DNA from: Clostridiales bacterium
GTDB taxonomy: Bacteria; Bacillota; Clostridia; Christensenellales; Aristaeellaceae
Assembly (NCBI GenBank): GCA_024684375.1
Contig: JAIKWZ010000043.1
Location: forward strand, 1 to 64,000
Reading direction: 5' to 3'
DNA: 64,000 nucleotides
The notes under the pieces were generated by a model that saw only the letters and a program-made list of their open reading frames with translations, ran no database searches and had not been told where the DNA came from. Made by a program: the position numbers and the translations under genes. This document shows, piece by piece, positions 36,323 through 44,399 of the stretch. How positions within the stretch are numbered: the stretch's first letter is position 1; each line of letters opens with the position of its first letter.

Positions 36323-37291
36323 ATGGCATCCCTGCTTGCTCAGGCGGTCAGAATGGAATATCCGGATACCATACCCGTATCGGTAGGCATGCTCCCCGCC
36401 GCTTGGATGAAGTACGGCAGTGAGCTGCAGCGCCTGACGGATCAGTACCCCCAGTTTTTCCACGGTATAAAGCCCGATCTCTCAAAAATCGAGGACAACC
36501 TTCCCGCCAGCTACCGCAAGGGCGTTTACATCGACGAGTGGGGCTGCGAATGGCACAACGAGCACGCGGGCAATGAGGCCTACGTGGTGGGCCATCCCAT
36601 CAAGGACGAAGAAGACGTTTTCAGCCTGAAGATCCCCGCCTGCCGCGACGGACGTCTGCCCCACGGCTACATGTACCTGCGCCTGCTGGATCTGTGCGGT
36701 TTTGAGAATGCCATGGTCTGGTTCGCCCAGGAGGACGAAGTCATTGAGACGCTTATAGACAAGGTATTGGAGTACAATATCTATCAGGTGGCGGCGGTCC
36801 TGCCCCGCATGGACGAAATAATCTACTTCGGCGACGACCTGGGCCTCCAGAAGGGGCTCGCCATAGGCGCGCGACGCTGGAGAAAGTACTTAAAGCCCTG
36901 TTTCAGAAAACTGTACGGCATAATAAAGGCGTATAAGCCCGAGCAGATAATCTACATGCACACCGACGGCTGCATCTGGGAGATAATGCCGGACCTGATG
37001 GAATGCGGCGTTGACGTGATAAATCCCCAGTTCCGCGCCAACGGGCTGGACAACCTTGTCAGGGTGTGCCGCAGGGATCAGGTCATCCCCATCAACCTGG
37101 ACCTGGACAGGCAGCTGTTCCCACGGGCCACCCGTTCGCAGCTGTTCGACCACGTGGCCGCCTGCGTGGAGAACCTGTACCTGCCCCAGGGGGCGCTGGG
37201 GCTGAGCGTGGAACTGAACTACGAGATCCCGCTGGAAAACATGGCTGCCATACTGGACGCCGTGGAAAAATACAGGCACTACAAAGGCTGA
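36323..37291 (+). CDS. Uroporphyrinogen decarboxylase (URO-D) family protein
   Basis: Encodes 322 residues with the URO-D/methyltransferase TIM-barrel pattern, including YMHTDGCIWEIMPDLMECG followed by VDVINPQF, and a GFENAMVWF helix. It is too divergent to be HemE, and the HxCx(n)C zinc motif of corrinoid methyltransferases (MtaA/MtbA) is not evident. Function is therefore unknown. AGGAGG lies 7 nt before the ATG. The 30-nt gap from the sugar kinase suggests an operon, and so a role in sugar or small-molecule metabolism rather than haem synthesis. Confidence 0.8.
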   Translation: MASLLAQAVRMEYPDTIPVSVGMLPAAWMKYGSELQRLTDQYPQFFHGIKPDLSKIEDNLPASYRKGVYIDEWGCEWHNEHAGNEAYVVGHPIKDEEDVFSLKIPACRDGRLPHGYMYLRLLDLCGFENAMVWFAQEDEVIETLIDKVLEYNIYQVAAVLPRMDEIIYFGDDLGLQKGLAIGARRWRKYLKPCFRKLYGIIKAYKPEQIIYMHTDGCIWEIMPDLMECGVDVINPQFRANGLDNLVRVCRRDQVIPINLDLDRQLFPRATRSQLFDHVAACVENLYLPQGALGLSVELNYEIPLENMAAILDAVEKYRHYKG

Positions 37292-37296
37292 TTTTT

Positions 37297-37482
37297 TTAA
37301 GCAAAACAAAACCCTCCGCCGTAAGTATCATACCGGTCGGAGGGCTTTCTTTTGCGGCTGTAGAGTTTTTTGCTCTCTATCCGCTTGGTCACGGGGCTGA
37401 ACGTCCAGCTTTCCCGTTTTTGGGCGTCCAGGCGTTTTCTCGCCTTTTTGGACAGTTTTTCTCTGGGTATAAAGTTCTTCAT
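37297..37482 (-). CDS. Small basic protein, function unknown
   Basis: Encodes 61 residues, rich in Lys and Arg, with FIPREKLSKKARKRLDAQ at the N-terminus and a GGGF C-terminus. GAGGAAG lies about 7 nt upstream of the ATG, and codon use matches the neighbours. Its 3' end lies 5 nt from the stop of the convergent URO-D gene and overlaps that gene's terminator. The charge suggests nucleic-acid or ribosome association, but I do not recognise it with certainty. Confidence 0.65.
   Translation of the reverse strand: MKNFIPREKLSKKARKRLDAQKRESWTFSPVTKRIESKKLYSRKRKPSDRYDTYGGGFCFA
37312..37353 (+). terminator. Terminator after the URO-D gene
   Basis: CCCTCCG (37312-37318) pairs with CGGAGGG (37338-37344), then CTTTCTTTT. 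The stem lies inside the 3' end of the small gene on the other strand. Confidence 0.7.
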
Positions 37483-37559
37483 CTGATCACTTCCTCTCTA
37501 CAAATCGCGATAATAACACATTTATCCGAAAAAAACAAGCAAAATCCTTTCTGAGGGAC

Positions 37560-37588
37560 TTGACACGAAGGAAATAATTGTGTACATT
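37560..37588 (+). promoter_or_regulatory. Promoter of the TSCPD gene
   Basis: TTGACA (37560-37565), 17-bp spacer, TACATT (37583-37588). Confidence 0.75.
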
Positions 37589-37651
37589 CATCCGGTCACT
37601 GACCTACAGTATTCCCGCCCTCAGGGCGGACAGCCAAGGAGACAGCAATAT

Positions 37652-37918
37652 ATGAAATACGTTTATCCCACTCAGATCGTGTGCGCCCAGGCAATCGGCT
37701 TCGAGCTTGACGGCAACAAGGTAAGCAATATCCAGTTTTACGGCGGCTGCAACGGCAACCTGAAGGCCATCAGCAAACTGGTGGACGGCTGGGAAGTCGA
37801 GAAGATCGAAAGCTACCTGAAGGGCAATCTGTGCGGCAGCAAGCCCACCTCCTGCGCGGACCAGCTTGCCCGCGGAGTAAGGGCGGCGCTGGACGGCAAA
37901 CTGCAGCCCGCGGAATAA
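37652..37918 (+). CDS. TSCPD domain protein (TIGR03905 type)
   Basis: Encodes 88 residues of the TSCPD domain, which is also found at the C-terminus of B12-dependent ribonucleotide reductases. Conserved features are GGCNGNLKAIS and the cysteine pair in GNLCGSKPTSCADQLA. The stand-alone form is common in Clostridia and has no proven function; metal binding is possible. AAGGAG stands 10 nt before the ATG at 37652, which is preferred over an upstream ATG. The gene is monocistronic. Confidence 0.88.
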   Translation: MKYVYPTQIVCAQAIGFELDGNKVSNIQFYGGCNGNLKAISKLVDGWEVEKIESYLKGNLCGSKPTSCADQLARGVRAALDGKLQPAE

Positions 37919-37933
37919 CGCGAGGCAAAACAG

Positions 37934-37964
37934 AACGGAGGGACCGCGGCCCCTCCGTTTTATT
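37934..37964 (+). terminator. Terminator after the TSCPD gene
   Basis: AACGGAGGG pairs with CCCTCCGTT across an 8-nt loop, followed by TTATTATT. Confidence 0.82.
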
Positions 37965-37979
37965 ATTCAGCCTTCGCTT

Positions 37980-38507
37980 TTATTCAGCCTTCGAGGCGGA
38001 CAGATCCAGTTCGTTTTTGTGGATCCAGCCGGCGGCGCCCCGCAGACTGACGATCAGCCACTCGCCTTCGTCCTTCAGTATGGGCAGGAAGGTATCCGGG
38101 TCAAGGAACTCGGTATTCTTTTCCAGCAGGGCTACCTTGGGCGCCGTAAGCTCGTTCCAGGCGTATACATACGTTTTCCTGTCCGTGCGGTACCAGGCGG
38201 GATCGACCACGATATACTCGGCGTTCACCCAGCCGGAAGGCGAATTCTCGGCGTCGCCCAGCACGCAGCGCGCCCATCCGTTCTTCTGCTCCACGACAAT
38301 GATGAGATCACGGTATTTCAGGGTCTTGATAGCCTTGGAAGAGGCGTCCGGCTTTTCACGCAGCGTCAGTTCACTGCACAGTACGGCCGCCTGCAGCCCG
38401 ATCTGCCCTTCGCCGTAAGCAGGGATTATTTCCGCATGCGCCGAAGTGATGCATCCGAGCATGAGCGCGATAACGACTGCGATAGCCAGCCAGCAAGTCT
38501 TTTTCAT
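37980..38507 (-). CDS. Secreted SH3-domain protein
   Basis: Encodes 175 residues: a signal peptide (KKTCWLAIAVVIALMLGCITSAHA, cut after about residue 25) and two SH3b-like segments, the first with LTLREKPDASSKAIKTLKY and GWVNAEY, the second ending GAAGWIHKNEL. Bacterial SH3 domains usually bind the cell wall. There is no enzymatic domain, so the protein may be a wall-binding or partner-binding factor. AAGGAGATGAAC precedes the ATG. It converges on the TSCPD gene. Confidence 0.85.
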   Translation of the reverse strand: MKKTCWLAIAVVIALMLGCITSAHAEIIPAYGEGQIGLQAAVLCSELTLREKPDASSKAIKTLKYRDLIIVVEQKNGWARCVLGDAENSPSGWVNAEYIVVDPAWYRTDRKTYVYAWNELTAPKVALLEKNTEFLDPDTFLPILKDEGEWLIVSLRGAAGWIHKNELDLSASKAE

Positions 38508-38690
38508 TTCTGTTCATCTCCTTATGTTTATCAGAGAATTGGACGCATGGCCATGCCGCTTTGTTCCGGGTCGCGGACGTTTTTTTCCGGCCGGCCTTTT
38601 TTTATACTCAGACGATCCCGGAAGACGTGTCATCCCCGGCCAATGCCTGCCGAAACGGCGGTGTGCGGTCAAAGGGTGTTCAGGATGCTA

Positions 38691-38719
38691 TTGACTGAAA
38701 TGGCCGTACGTCTTACAAT
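38691..38719 (+). promoter_or_regulatory. Promoter of the oxidoreductase-glycosidase cluster
   Basis: TTGACT (38691-38696), 17-bp spacer, TACAAT (38714-38719), giving a leader of about 30 nt. Confidence 0.8.
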
Positions 38720-38754
38720 ATACCCGAACTGTTAAAACCATATGTGAGGTGAAC

Positions 38755-40026
38755 ATGGACCGTATCATTTCCACCGCTATCATCGGCTGCGGCGGGCGCG
38801 GCCTCAACGCTTTCGGGCGACCGATGCAGACAGACTTCAAAGACATGTTCCACGTCGTGTCCGTATGCGACATCGCTCCCGATGCGCTCGCAAACGCAGC
38901 AAACGTCCTGGGCATCGACACAGAAAACTGTTTTCTGAGCGAGGATGAGTTCTTCGCCCGTCGGAGAGCGGATCTGCTGGTCATAACCACCCAGGACCGC
39001 GACCACGTGCGCCTCGTGCTCAGGGGTCTCAGCCTCGGCTATGACATAATGGTCGAAAAGCCGCTCACCTCTTCCCGCGCCGAATGCGCCCGGCTGCTCG
39101 AGGCCCAAAGACAGAGCGGGCGGAAAGTCTTCGTAGGCCACGTGCTGCGTTACGCGCCCGCCTACCTCAAAGCGGACGAGCTGCTTTCTTCCGGCACGAT
39201 CGGGCGTCTGATCTCGATCAACGAGACCGAGCAGGTATGGTACGGTCACTTTGTGCATTCCTACGTGCGGGGGCCGTGGCGCCGCAAAGAGGATTCCTCC
39301 CCCGTGATACTTGCCAAGTGCAGTCACGACCTGGATCTTCTGCAGTTTTTCGCCCGCTCGCGCTGCGAGACCGTGTCTTCCGTGGGCGAACTGTACTGGT
39401 TCAGAAGCGAAAACGCGCCTGAAGGCAGTGCTGGGCGCTGCACGGAGTGCCGCCTTGTCGACACCTGTCCCTACAGCGCCAAACGCCTGTATATTGACCG
39501 TATGCAGGGACGTCCCGATTATGTGTTTTCATCAATAATAGTGCGGCCGCACAAGCTCACCACTGAACGCGCTTGGGAGGCGCTGCGCACAGGCCCTTAC
39601 GGCAGGTGTGTGTACCGCTGCGACAACGATGTACCCGACAGCCAGCAGTGCCTGATGCGTTTTGAAAACGGCGTGACCGCCGTGCTGGACATGAACGCGT
39701 TCACCGGCAACGGAGGCCGCATATTTACTTTCCACGGTTCGATGGGCGAGCTCATCATAAACGAAGAGGAAGACTTTATACGCGTAAAGCGCTTCGGATG
39801 CGAGTCACACGAGACTATCGCCATATCCGGCCTTACGGATGAAAAGTCCGGTCACGGCGGCGGCGACGCCGGAATAGTGCGCAGCCTTTACGCGATGCTT
39901 ACGGGGCAGCAAAGCGAGGTGACCTCGCTTGAGGACTCCATAGAAAGCCACCTAATGGGCATTGCAGCCGAGGAATCCCGCCTGGCGGGAGGAAAGACCA
40001 TGCGGGTGCACGGGGACTGCTTGTGA
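38755..40026 (+). CDS. Gfo/Idh/MocA family oxidoreductase
   Basis: Encodes 423 residues. The N-terminal Rossmann fold has IIGCGGRGLNAFG, and the catalytic EKP motif is present (VEKPLTSS, about residue 102). The substrate domain carries a cysteine cluster, C-x2-C-x6-C (RCTECRLVDTC), seen in a subset of this family and possibly metal-binding. Members oxidise sugars, inositols or sugar derivatives with NAD(P). The ATG at 38755 has GAGGTG 5 nt upstream. It leads a probable operon with a serine hydrolase, a glycosidase and a MATE exporter. Confidence 0.9.
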   Translation: MDRIISTAIIGCGGRGLNAFGRPMQTDFKDMFHVVSVCDIAPDALANAANVLGIDTENCFLSEDEFFARRRADLLVITTQDRDHVRLVLRGLSLGYDIMVEKPLTSSRAECARLLEAQRQSGRKVFVGHVLRYAPAYLKADELLSSGTIGRLISINETEQVWYGHFVHSYVRGPWRRKEDSSPVILAKCSHDLDLLQFFARSRCETVSSVGELYWFRSENAPEGSAGRCTECRLVDTCPYSAKRLYIDRMQGRPDYVFSSIIVRPHKLTTERAWEALRTGPYGRCVYRCDNDVPDSQQCLMRFENGVTAVLDMNAFTGNGGRIFTFHGSMGELIINEEEDFIRVKRFGCESHETIAISGLTDEKSGHGGGDAGIVRSLYAMLTGQQSEVTSLEDSIESHLMGIAAEESRLAGGKTMRVHGDCL

Positions 40027-40149
40027 TCCCGGGCGCGGATAAGAATATTCCGCTTCGTTCAGCGGTCTTTAATGCTTTAGAAATACAGCCATTTCACATC
40101 CGGCAGGCCGGAACAGTCCTGCATCTCAAATAAAGAGGAGGCTCAGTTC

Positions 40150-41328
40150 ATGAATTTCCATCTGCTCACACAGTACCTCGATTCGCTTTACGAGGAATAC
40201 GGCATTCCTGCCCTGGACGTGATCGTAACAAAGGAGCATGAGACAGTTTACCGGCATATGACCGGTTTTGCAGACATGGAAAAGACCCGCCCCGTAAGTG
40301 AGCGGGACTTTTACCTTATGTTTTCCTGCACCAAACTGGTCACGATGACGGCAATGATGCAGCTGATAGAAGCTGGAAAGGTGAGCCTGTATGATCCCGT
40401 GAGCCGTTTTTTGCCGGAATGGGAATACATGACCGTCATAAACGCGGACTGGATGACCAAAGGCGGGGACCAGTTTTGTCCGAAGCTGAATGAGCCGTCA
40501 CACTTCGCGAAAAACCGGGTCAGGATAATCGACTGCATGTCCATGACCGCCGGACTGACATACGATTTGAATTCCGAGGCCATCCGCGAGCTTATCTCCC
40601 GCAAGCCAAACGCCTCCACACGCGAGGTCGTCGCGGCGATCGCCCGTATGCCTCTTTTGTTCGAGCCGGGCACCCGCTACCGCTACAGCCTTGGGCACGA
40701 CGTCATCGCCGCGGTGATAGAGGCGATCAGTGGAGAGCGTTTCAGCGACTACCTTGACAGGCACATCTTCGCGCCGCTTGGGATCACCGACCTGACCTGC
40801 CATATGACAGACGAGCAGAAGTCGCGCCTGAGCGCCATATACCGTTACGAGTCGAACACAAAGGCCATGGCCTGCCTGGACGGCAGCGAGCCCGTGTTCT
40901 CCATCACCCCGAATTATGAAAGCGGCGGGGCCGCGCTGGCCGGGACGGCGGACGCGTACGCAGCCGTTACTGAAGCGCTGGCCAACGGCGGCGTCGGCCG
41001 GAACGGGACACGCATACTGAAAGAAGACAGCGTTATGCTGTTCACCCGCTCGGTGCTCACCGGAGAAGCGCTCAAGGATTTCCGGAAGGGGCGTTTCTAT
41101 GAGTATTCCTACGGGCTGGGCGTGCGGGTGAAAACAGACTCCATACTGGGGCAGTCGCCTGTAGGTGAATTCGGCTGGGACGGCGCGGCGGGCGGTTATG
41201 CCGTAGTCGATCCGTTCAACCGCGTAAGCATATTTTACGTGGAACACATCCTGAACTTCTTCGAAGGCTACAGCGTCATCCATCCCCGCGTGCGCGACCT
41301 GGTGTACAAAGGATTGAGCAGAGACTGA
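40150..41328 (+). CDS. Serine hydrolase, class C beta-lactamase/esterase family
   Basis: Encodes 392 residues of the penicillin-binding-protein-like hydrolase fold. The nucleophile motif SxxK is S59-C-T-K62; the second motif is Y179-S-L instead of Y-S-N; GWDGAAGG near the C-terminus stands for the KTG-type box. There is no signal peptide, so it is cytosolic and more likely an esterase acting on acylated sugars than a resistance enzyme. AGGAGG lies 8 nt before the ATG. It is 123 nt downstream of the oxidoreductase. Confidence 0.87.
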   Translation: MNFHLLTQYLDSLYEEYGIPALDVIVTKEHETVYRHMTGFADMEKTRPVSERDFYLMFSCTKLVTMTAMMQLIEAGKVSLYDPVSRFLPEWEYMTVINADWMTKGGDQFCPKLNEPSHFAKNRVRIIDCMSMTAGLTYDLNSEAIRELISRKPNASTREVVAAIARMPLLFEPGTRYRYSLGHDVIAAVIEAISGERFSDYLDRHIFAPLGITDLTCHMTDEQKSRLSAIYRYESNTKAMACLDGSEPVFSITPNYESGGAALAGTADAYAAVTEALANGGVGRNGTRILKEDSVMLFTRSVLTGEALKDFRKGRFYEYSYGLGVRVKTDSILGQSPVGEFGWDGAAGGYAVVDPFNRVSIFYVEHILNFFEGYSVIHPRVRDLVYKGLSRD

Positions 41329-41402
41329 CCGAAAGCGGCAATAAAGCAGTGTGAGCCGAAGACTCACGTTTGATGAGCCGGACACGCTCTGAAGAGGTTA
41401 TG

Positions 41403-42962
41403 ATGGCAAACGCTAATTTTCTACCCAATGATGAGATAACCTACATCCCCAACGCCCACGCGGCCAAAAATCCCTTCCTGTCCCGTGAAGCGGAGACAGG
41501 CGCGCTGCCTACGTTCGACGGAAGCCGCAGCCTGCTGCCCAAGCCTTTCTGGCAGGGACACGAAGATGTGATCGCCTGCCATGAAAAAGTGTGGCGCATC
41601 GCGTTTTCAAACCTTCGCATGCCCGTAAAAGAGAGCGGTTTCGTGTCCGCGTTTATCGACACCGCGTTTAACGGAATGCTCTTCATGTGGGATTCGGCGT
41701 TCATACTCATGTTCGGGCGTTACGGAAGCAGGGCTTTCAATTTTCAGAAGACACTGGACAATATGTACGCCCGCCAGCATAAGGACGGGTATATCTGCCG
41801 CCAGCTCAGGGAAGACATTGCCGGAGAGCGCTTCACCCGCTTCGATCCCTGCTCCACCGGGCCCGAAGTCATGGCCTGGTGCGAGTGGGAGTACTACAAA
41901 ACCACCGCGGACAAGCGTCGCCTTCAGGATGTGTACTACCCTCTGCTTGCCTACCATGAGTGGATGGCGGAACACCGCACCTGGCGGGACGGCTCCTACT
42001 GGTCTTCCGGCTGGGGCTGCGGGATGGATAACCAGCCGCGCGTACAGCCCGGGCGCAATGTGTCCCACTCCAACGCCCACATGGTCTGGGTGGACGCGAC
42101 ACTGCAGGCGGTGCTTGACGCGCGCTGCCTGATGAACATGGCGCAGGAATTGGGTCATGCCGAAGATATCCCCGCGCTGGAGGATGAGATAGCCCTGCTC
42201 GCCAAGATCGTGAACCAACGCCTCTGGTCCGAGAAGGACGCATTCTACTTCGACGAGTGGCGCGACGGCAGTTTGAGCGGCGTAAAGTCCGTGGCGGCAT
42301 ACTGGGCGCTTCTGGCCGGGGTCGTGCCTCCGGAGCGCCTGGAACGTTTTATCAGCCATCTGGAAAACAAAACTGAATTCAAGCGTCCCAACCGAGTTCC
42401 CACGCTTTCCGCCGACAGTCCGGCGTATTGCGCCGAAGGCGGCTACTGGCGCGGCTCCGTCTGGGCACCCACCAACTATATGATATTAAAAGGTCTGGAA
42501 AAGTACGGTTTTGACGCCCTTGCCCACGAGATCGCCCTCTCCTGCGTTGACAGCGCCACACGCGTGTTTGACGAAACGGGCACCGTGTGGGAAAACTACG
42601 CTCCCGAGTTCCCGGCCCCGGGCAGCGTGGGCGGACACCTGGCCGCCAAAGACTTCGTGGGCTGGAGCGGCCTGTTCCACACCTCGATACTCTACGAATA
42701 CGTAATGGGCATAAAGAGCGACCCTGTGCGCGGCACGCTGCGCTGGGATGTAAGGCTGACCGATGCTCACGGCATCCTGGATTATCCCTTCGGTGATATG
42801 CCCGTCGCCTTGCGCTGCGAAGCTCGCCCCTGCGCCGAAGCGGAACCCTCCGTCACCATCGACGCTCCCTGTCCCATCAAAGCGGAAATAATCTGGGAAG
42901 GCGGCAGGAAAACAGTCACAGCGGGTCCGCGCGGCAGGCAGGACCGGGTGAAGCGTGCCTGA
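41403..42962 (+). CDS. (alpha/alpha)6-barrel glycosidase, trehalase/GH63-like (MGH1-like)
   Basis: Encodes 519 residues. Family motifs are MLFMWDSAFILMF, SSGWGCGMDNQPR (a catalytic Asp is expected here), GGYWRGSVWAPTNYM and WENYAPE (the likely second catalytic residue). This pattern is shared by GH37/GH63 and MGH1-like enzymes that act on alpha-linked glucose or mannosylglycerate-type sugars. There is no signal peptide, so the substrate is imported. Adjacent ATGs at 41400 and 41403 both fit GAAGAGG; the second gives better spacing. The 3' end overlaps the MATE gene by 8 nt. Confidence 0.82.
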   Translation: MANANFLPNDEITYIPNAHAAKNPFLSREAETGALPTFDGSRSLLPKPFWQGHEDVIACHEKVWRIAFSNLRMPVKESGFVSAFIDTAFNGMLFMWDSAFILMFGRYGSRAFNFQKTLDNMYARQHKDGYICRQLREDIAGERFTRFDPCSTGPEVMAWCEWEYYKTTADKRRLQDVYYPLLAYHEWMAEHRTWRDGSYWSSGWGCGMDNQPRVQPGRNVSHSNAHMVWVDATLQAVLDARCLMNMAQELGHAEDIPALEDEIALLAKIVNQRLWSEKDAFYFDEWRDGSLSGVKSVAAYWALLAGVVPPERLERFISHLENKTEFKRPNRVPTLSADSPAYCAEGGYWRGSVWAPTNYMILKGLEKYGFDALAHEIALSCVDSATRVFDETGTVWENYAPEFPAPGSVGGHLAAKDFVGWSGLFHTSILYEYVMGIKSDPVRGTLRWDVRLTDAHGILDYPFGDMPVALRCEARPCAEAEPSVTIDAPCPIKAEIIWEGGRKTVTAGPRGRQDRVKRA

Positions 42963-44298
42963 CCGATTTTCTAACGTAAATTCAGCAATGAGATACCGTT
43001 TGCGCTTTCTGATCCCTGTCATACTGGAAAACATGCTGACCGTGGCCACGACCCTGATCTACTCGGCCATCACCGGGGCGGTCAGCAAGTCCTCGCTTGC
43101 CTCGGTAGGTGTAGGCAACCAGGCCATGAACCTGGTGAGCGCCTTTTTCGCCTTGATAACCTCCGGCTGCGCTGTCATAACCGCCGCTGATGTGGGCAAG
43201 CGGGATCTTTTGTCCGCTTCACGCACGGTGGAGCACACCATCTCCGTGTCCCTGATTTCTTCCGCGGCGGCCGCGGGGCTGCTTTTGCTCGCCTCCGGCT
43301 TTACCATGAAGCTGCTTATGCCGGGAGCGGAAGCAGATTTCCTTGCCGAGGGCACCCTGTATTACAGAACGCTGCTGTTCAGCGTGCCTCCCATGGTACT
43401 GTACAACGCCCTGAACTCCGTGCTGCGCGCCAAGGGCGACTCCCGCAGCGCCTTCATCGCGACCGTAGTCAGCAATACTGTGCTGCTGCTTTTGGTCTAC
43501 ATCCTCGTGAGCCGCAGGGATATGGGCGTAAAGGGCGTCGCGCTCGCCCTGATCGTGAGCAGGTGCTGCGCCGCGCTCACGGCATTTATCGCCGTGCTGC
43601 GCAGCAGAGAGGGCTTTTTCGTGAAGCTCTCACGGGTGTTCGCATTCGATAAAAAAGTGCTGCGCCGTGTACTTCGCGTCGGCACTCCGGTCAGCATGAG
43701 CAGCATAGCCGTACAGGTGGGCTACGTGGCCATAAACTCCCTGCTGGTCAGCCTGGGCACCCTCGAGGCAGGAGTCGCCAACGTGCTAAACGCCATACAG
43801 CAGTTCACCTGCATAGTTCACTTCATCGCCAGCTGCACCGCCACCACCGTCGTGGGGCAGGAGTGCGGAGCGGGCAGGTTCGCAGCCGCGCGCAAAAGCG
43901 CCCTCGCCATACTGTGGATCTCGCTGACGGCGACTTTGCTGCTGTGTCTGCCCGCGGTCAGCTTCCCCCGTTTCTGCACGGGGCTGTTCTCGTCCGACGC
44001 CGAAACGATCGACGCGGCGGTTTCCTTCATCTGGCTCGTTATCCCCTACAGTCTGCTTGGGATGGCGATCAACGCTCTGGAACCCGCCGTGTGCGCCAGC
44101 GGCGACACGCGCTACGCAATGAAGGTGACGGTCTCGGGCGTGTGGCTGATCCGTCTGCCCCTTTCCCTGCTGTTCTGCATGGTGCTCGGCTGGGGCGTCA
44201 GGGGCGTCTACGCCGCCAACATCGCCTCCTTCGTGTACAGGAGCGCTCTGCATTTTGTCAGGGTCGCCGGTCCCCACTTCGCGAAAAACAGGATATAA
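42955..44298 (+). CDS. MATE-family efflux transporter
   Basis: Encodes 447 residues with 12 predicted membrane helices in two homologous halves, the normal MATE size. Family features include YNALNSVLRAKGDSRSAF after helix 6 and VGQECGAGRFAAARKSA in the second half. MATE proteins exchange organic cations, drugs or metabolites for H+ or Na+. The start is a GTG overlapping the glycosidase gene by 8 nt; an ATG at 42988 is an alternative. The overlap suggests that it exports a product of the preceding enzymes, which is an inference. Confidence 0.9.
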   Translation: MPDRFSNVNSAMRYRLRFLIPVILENMLTVATTLIYSAITGAVSKSSLASVGVGNQAMNLVSAFFALITSGCAVITAADVGKRDLLSASRTVEHTISVSLISSAAAAGLLLLASGFTMKLLMPGAEADFLAEGTLYYRTLLFSVPPMVLYNALNSVLRAKGDSRSAFIATVVSNTVLLLLVYILVSRRDMGVKGVALALIVSRCCAALTAFIAVLRSREGFFVKLSRVFAFDKKVLRRVLRVGTPVSMSSIAVQVGYVAINSLLVSLGTLEAGVANVLNAIQQFTCIVHFIASCTATTVVGQECGAGRFAAARKSALAILWISLTATLLLCLPAVSFPRFCTGLFSSDAETIDAAVSFIWLVIPYSLLGMAINALEPAVCASGDTRYAMKVTVSGVWLIRLPLSLLFCMVLGWGVRGVYAANIASFVYRSALHFVRVAGPHFAKNRI

Positions 44299-44348
44299 AC
44301 GAGTGCCGCAAATATCCTCTGCCCCGACTTTGACCTGCGGGCCTACGC

Positions 44349-44376
44349 AAAAAACCGCCCTCCGAGGCGGTTTTTT
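44349..44376. terminator. Bidirectional terminator between the MATE and GH94 genes
   Basis: AAAAAACCGCC and GGCGGTTTTTT around a 6-nt loop: a short classical terminator usable on both strands. Confidence 0.88.
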
Positions 44377-44399
44377 CGCGTGAAAATGCCGTTGTTCAG

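Noticed and set aside
36323..37291. Corrinoid methyltransferase (MtaA/MtbA) or HemE assignment for the URO-D gene
   Set aside because: The zinc motif HxCx(n)C is not evident, the sequence diverges from HemE, and no corrinoid or haem genes are near.
40150..41328. Antibiotic-resistance beta-lactamase
   Set aside because: No signal peptide, YSL instead of YSN, and sugar-metabolism neighbours point to an esterase-like role.
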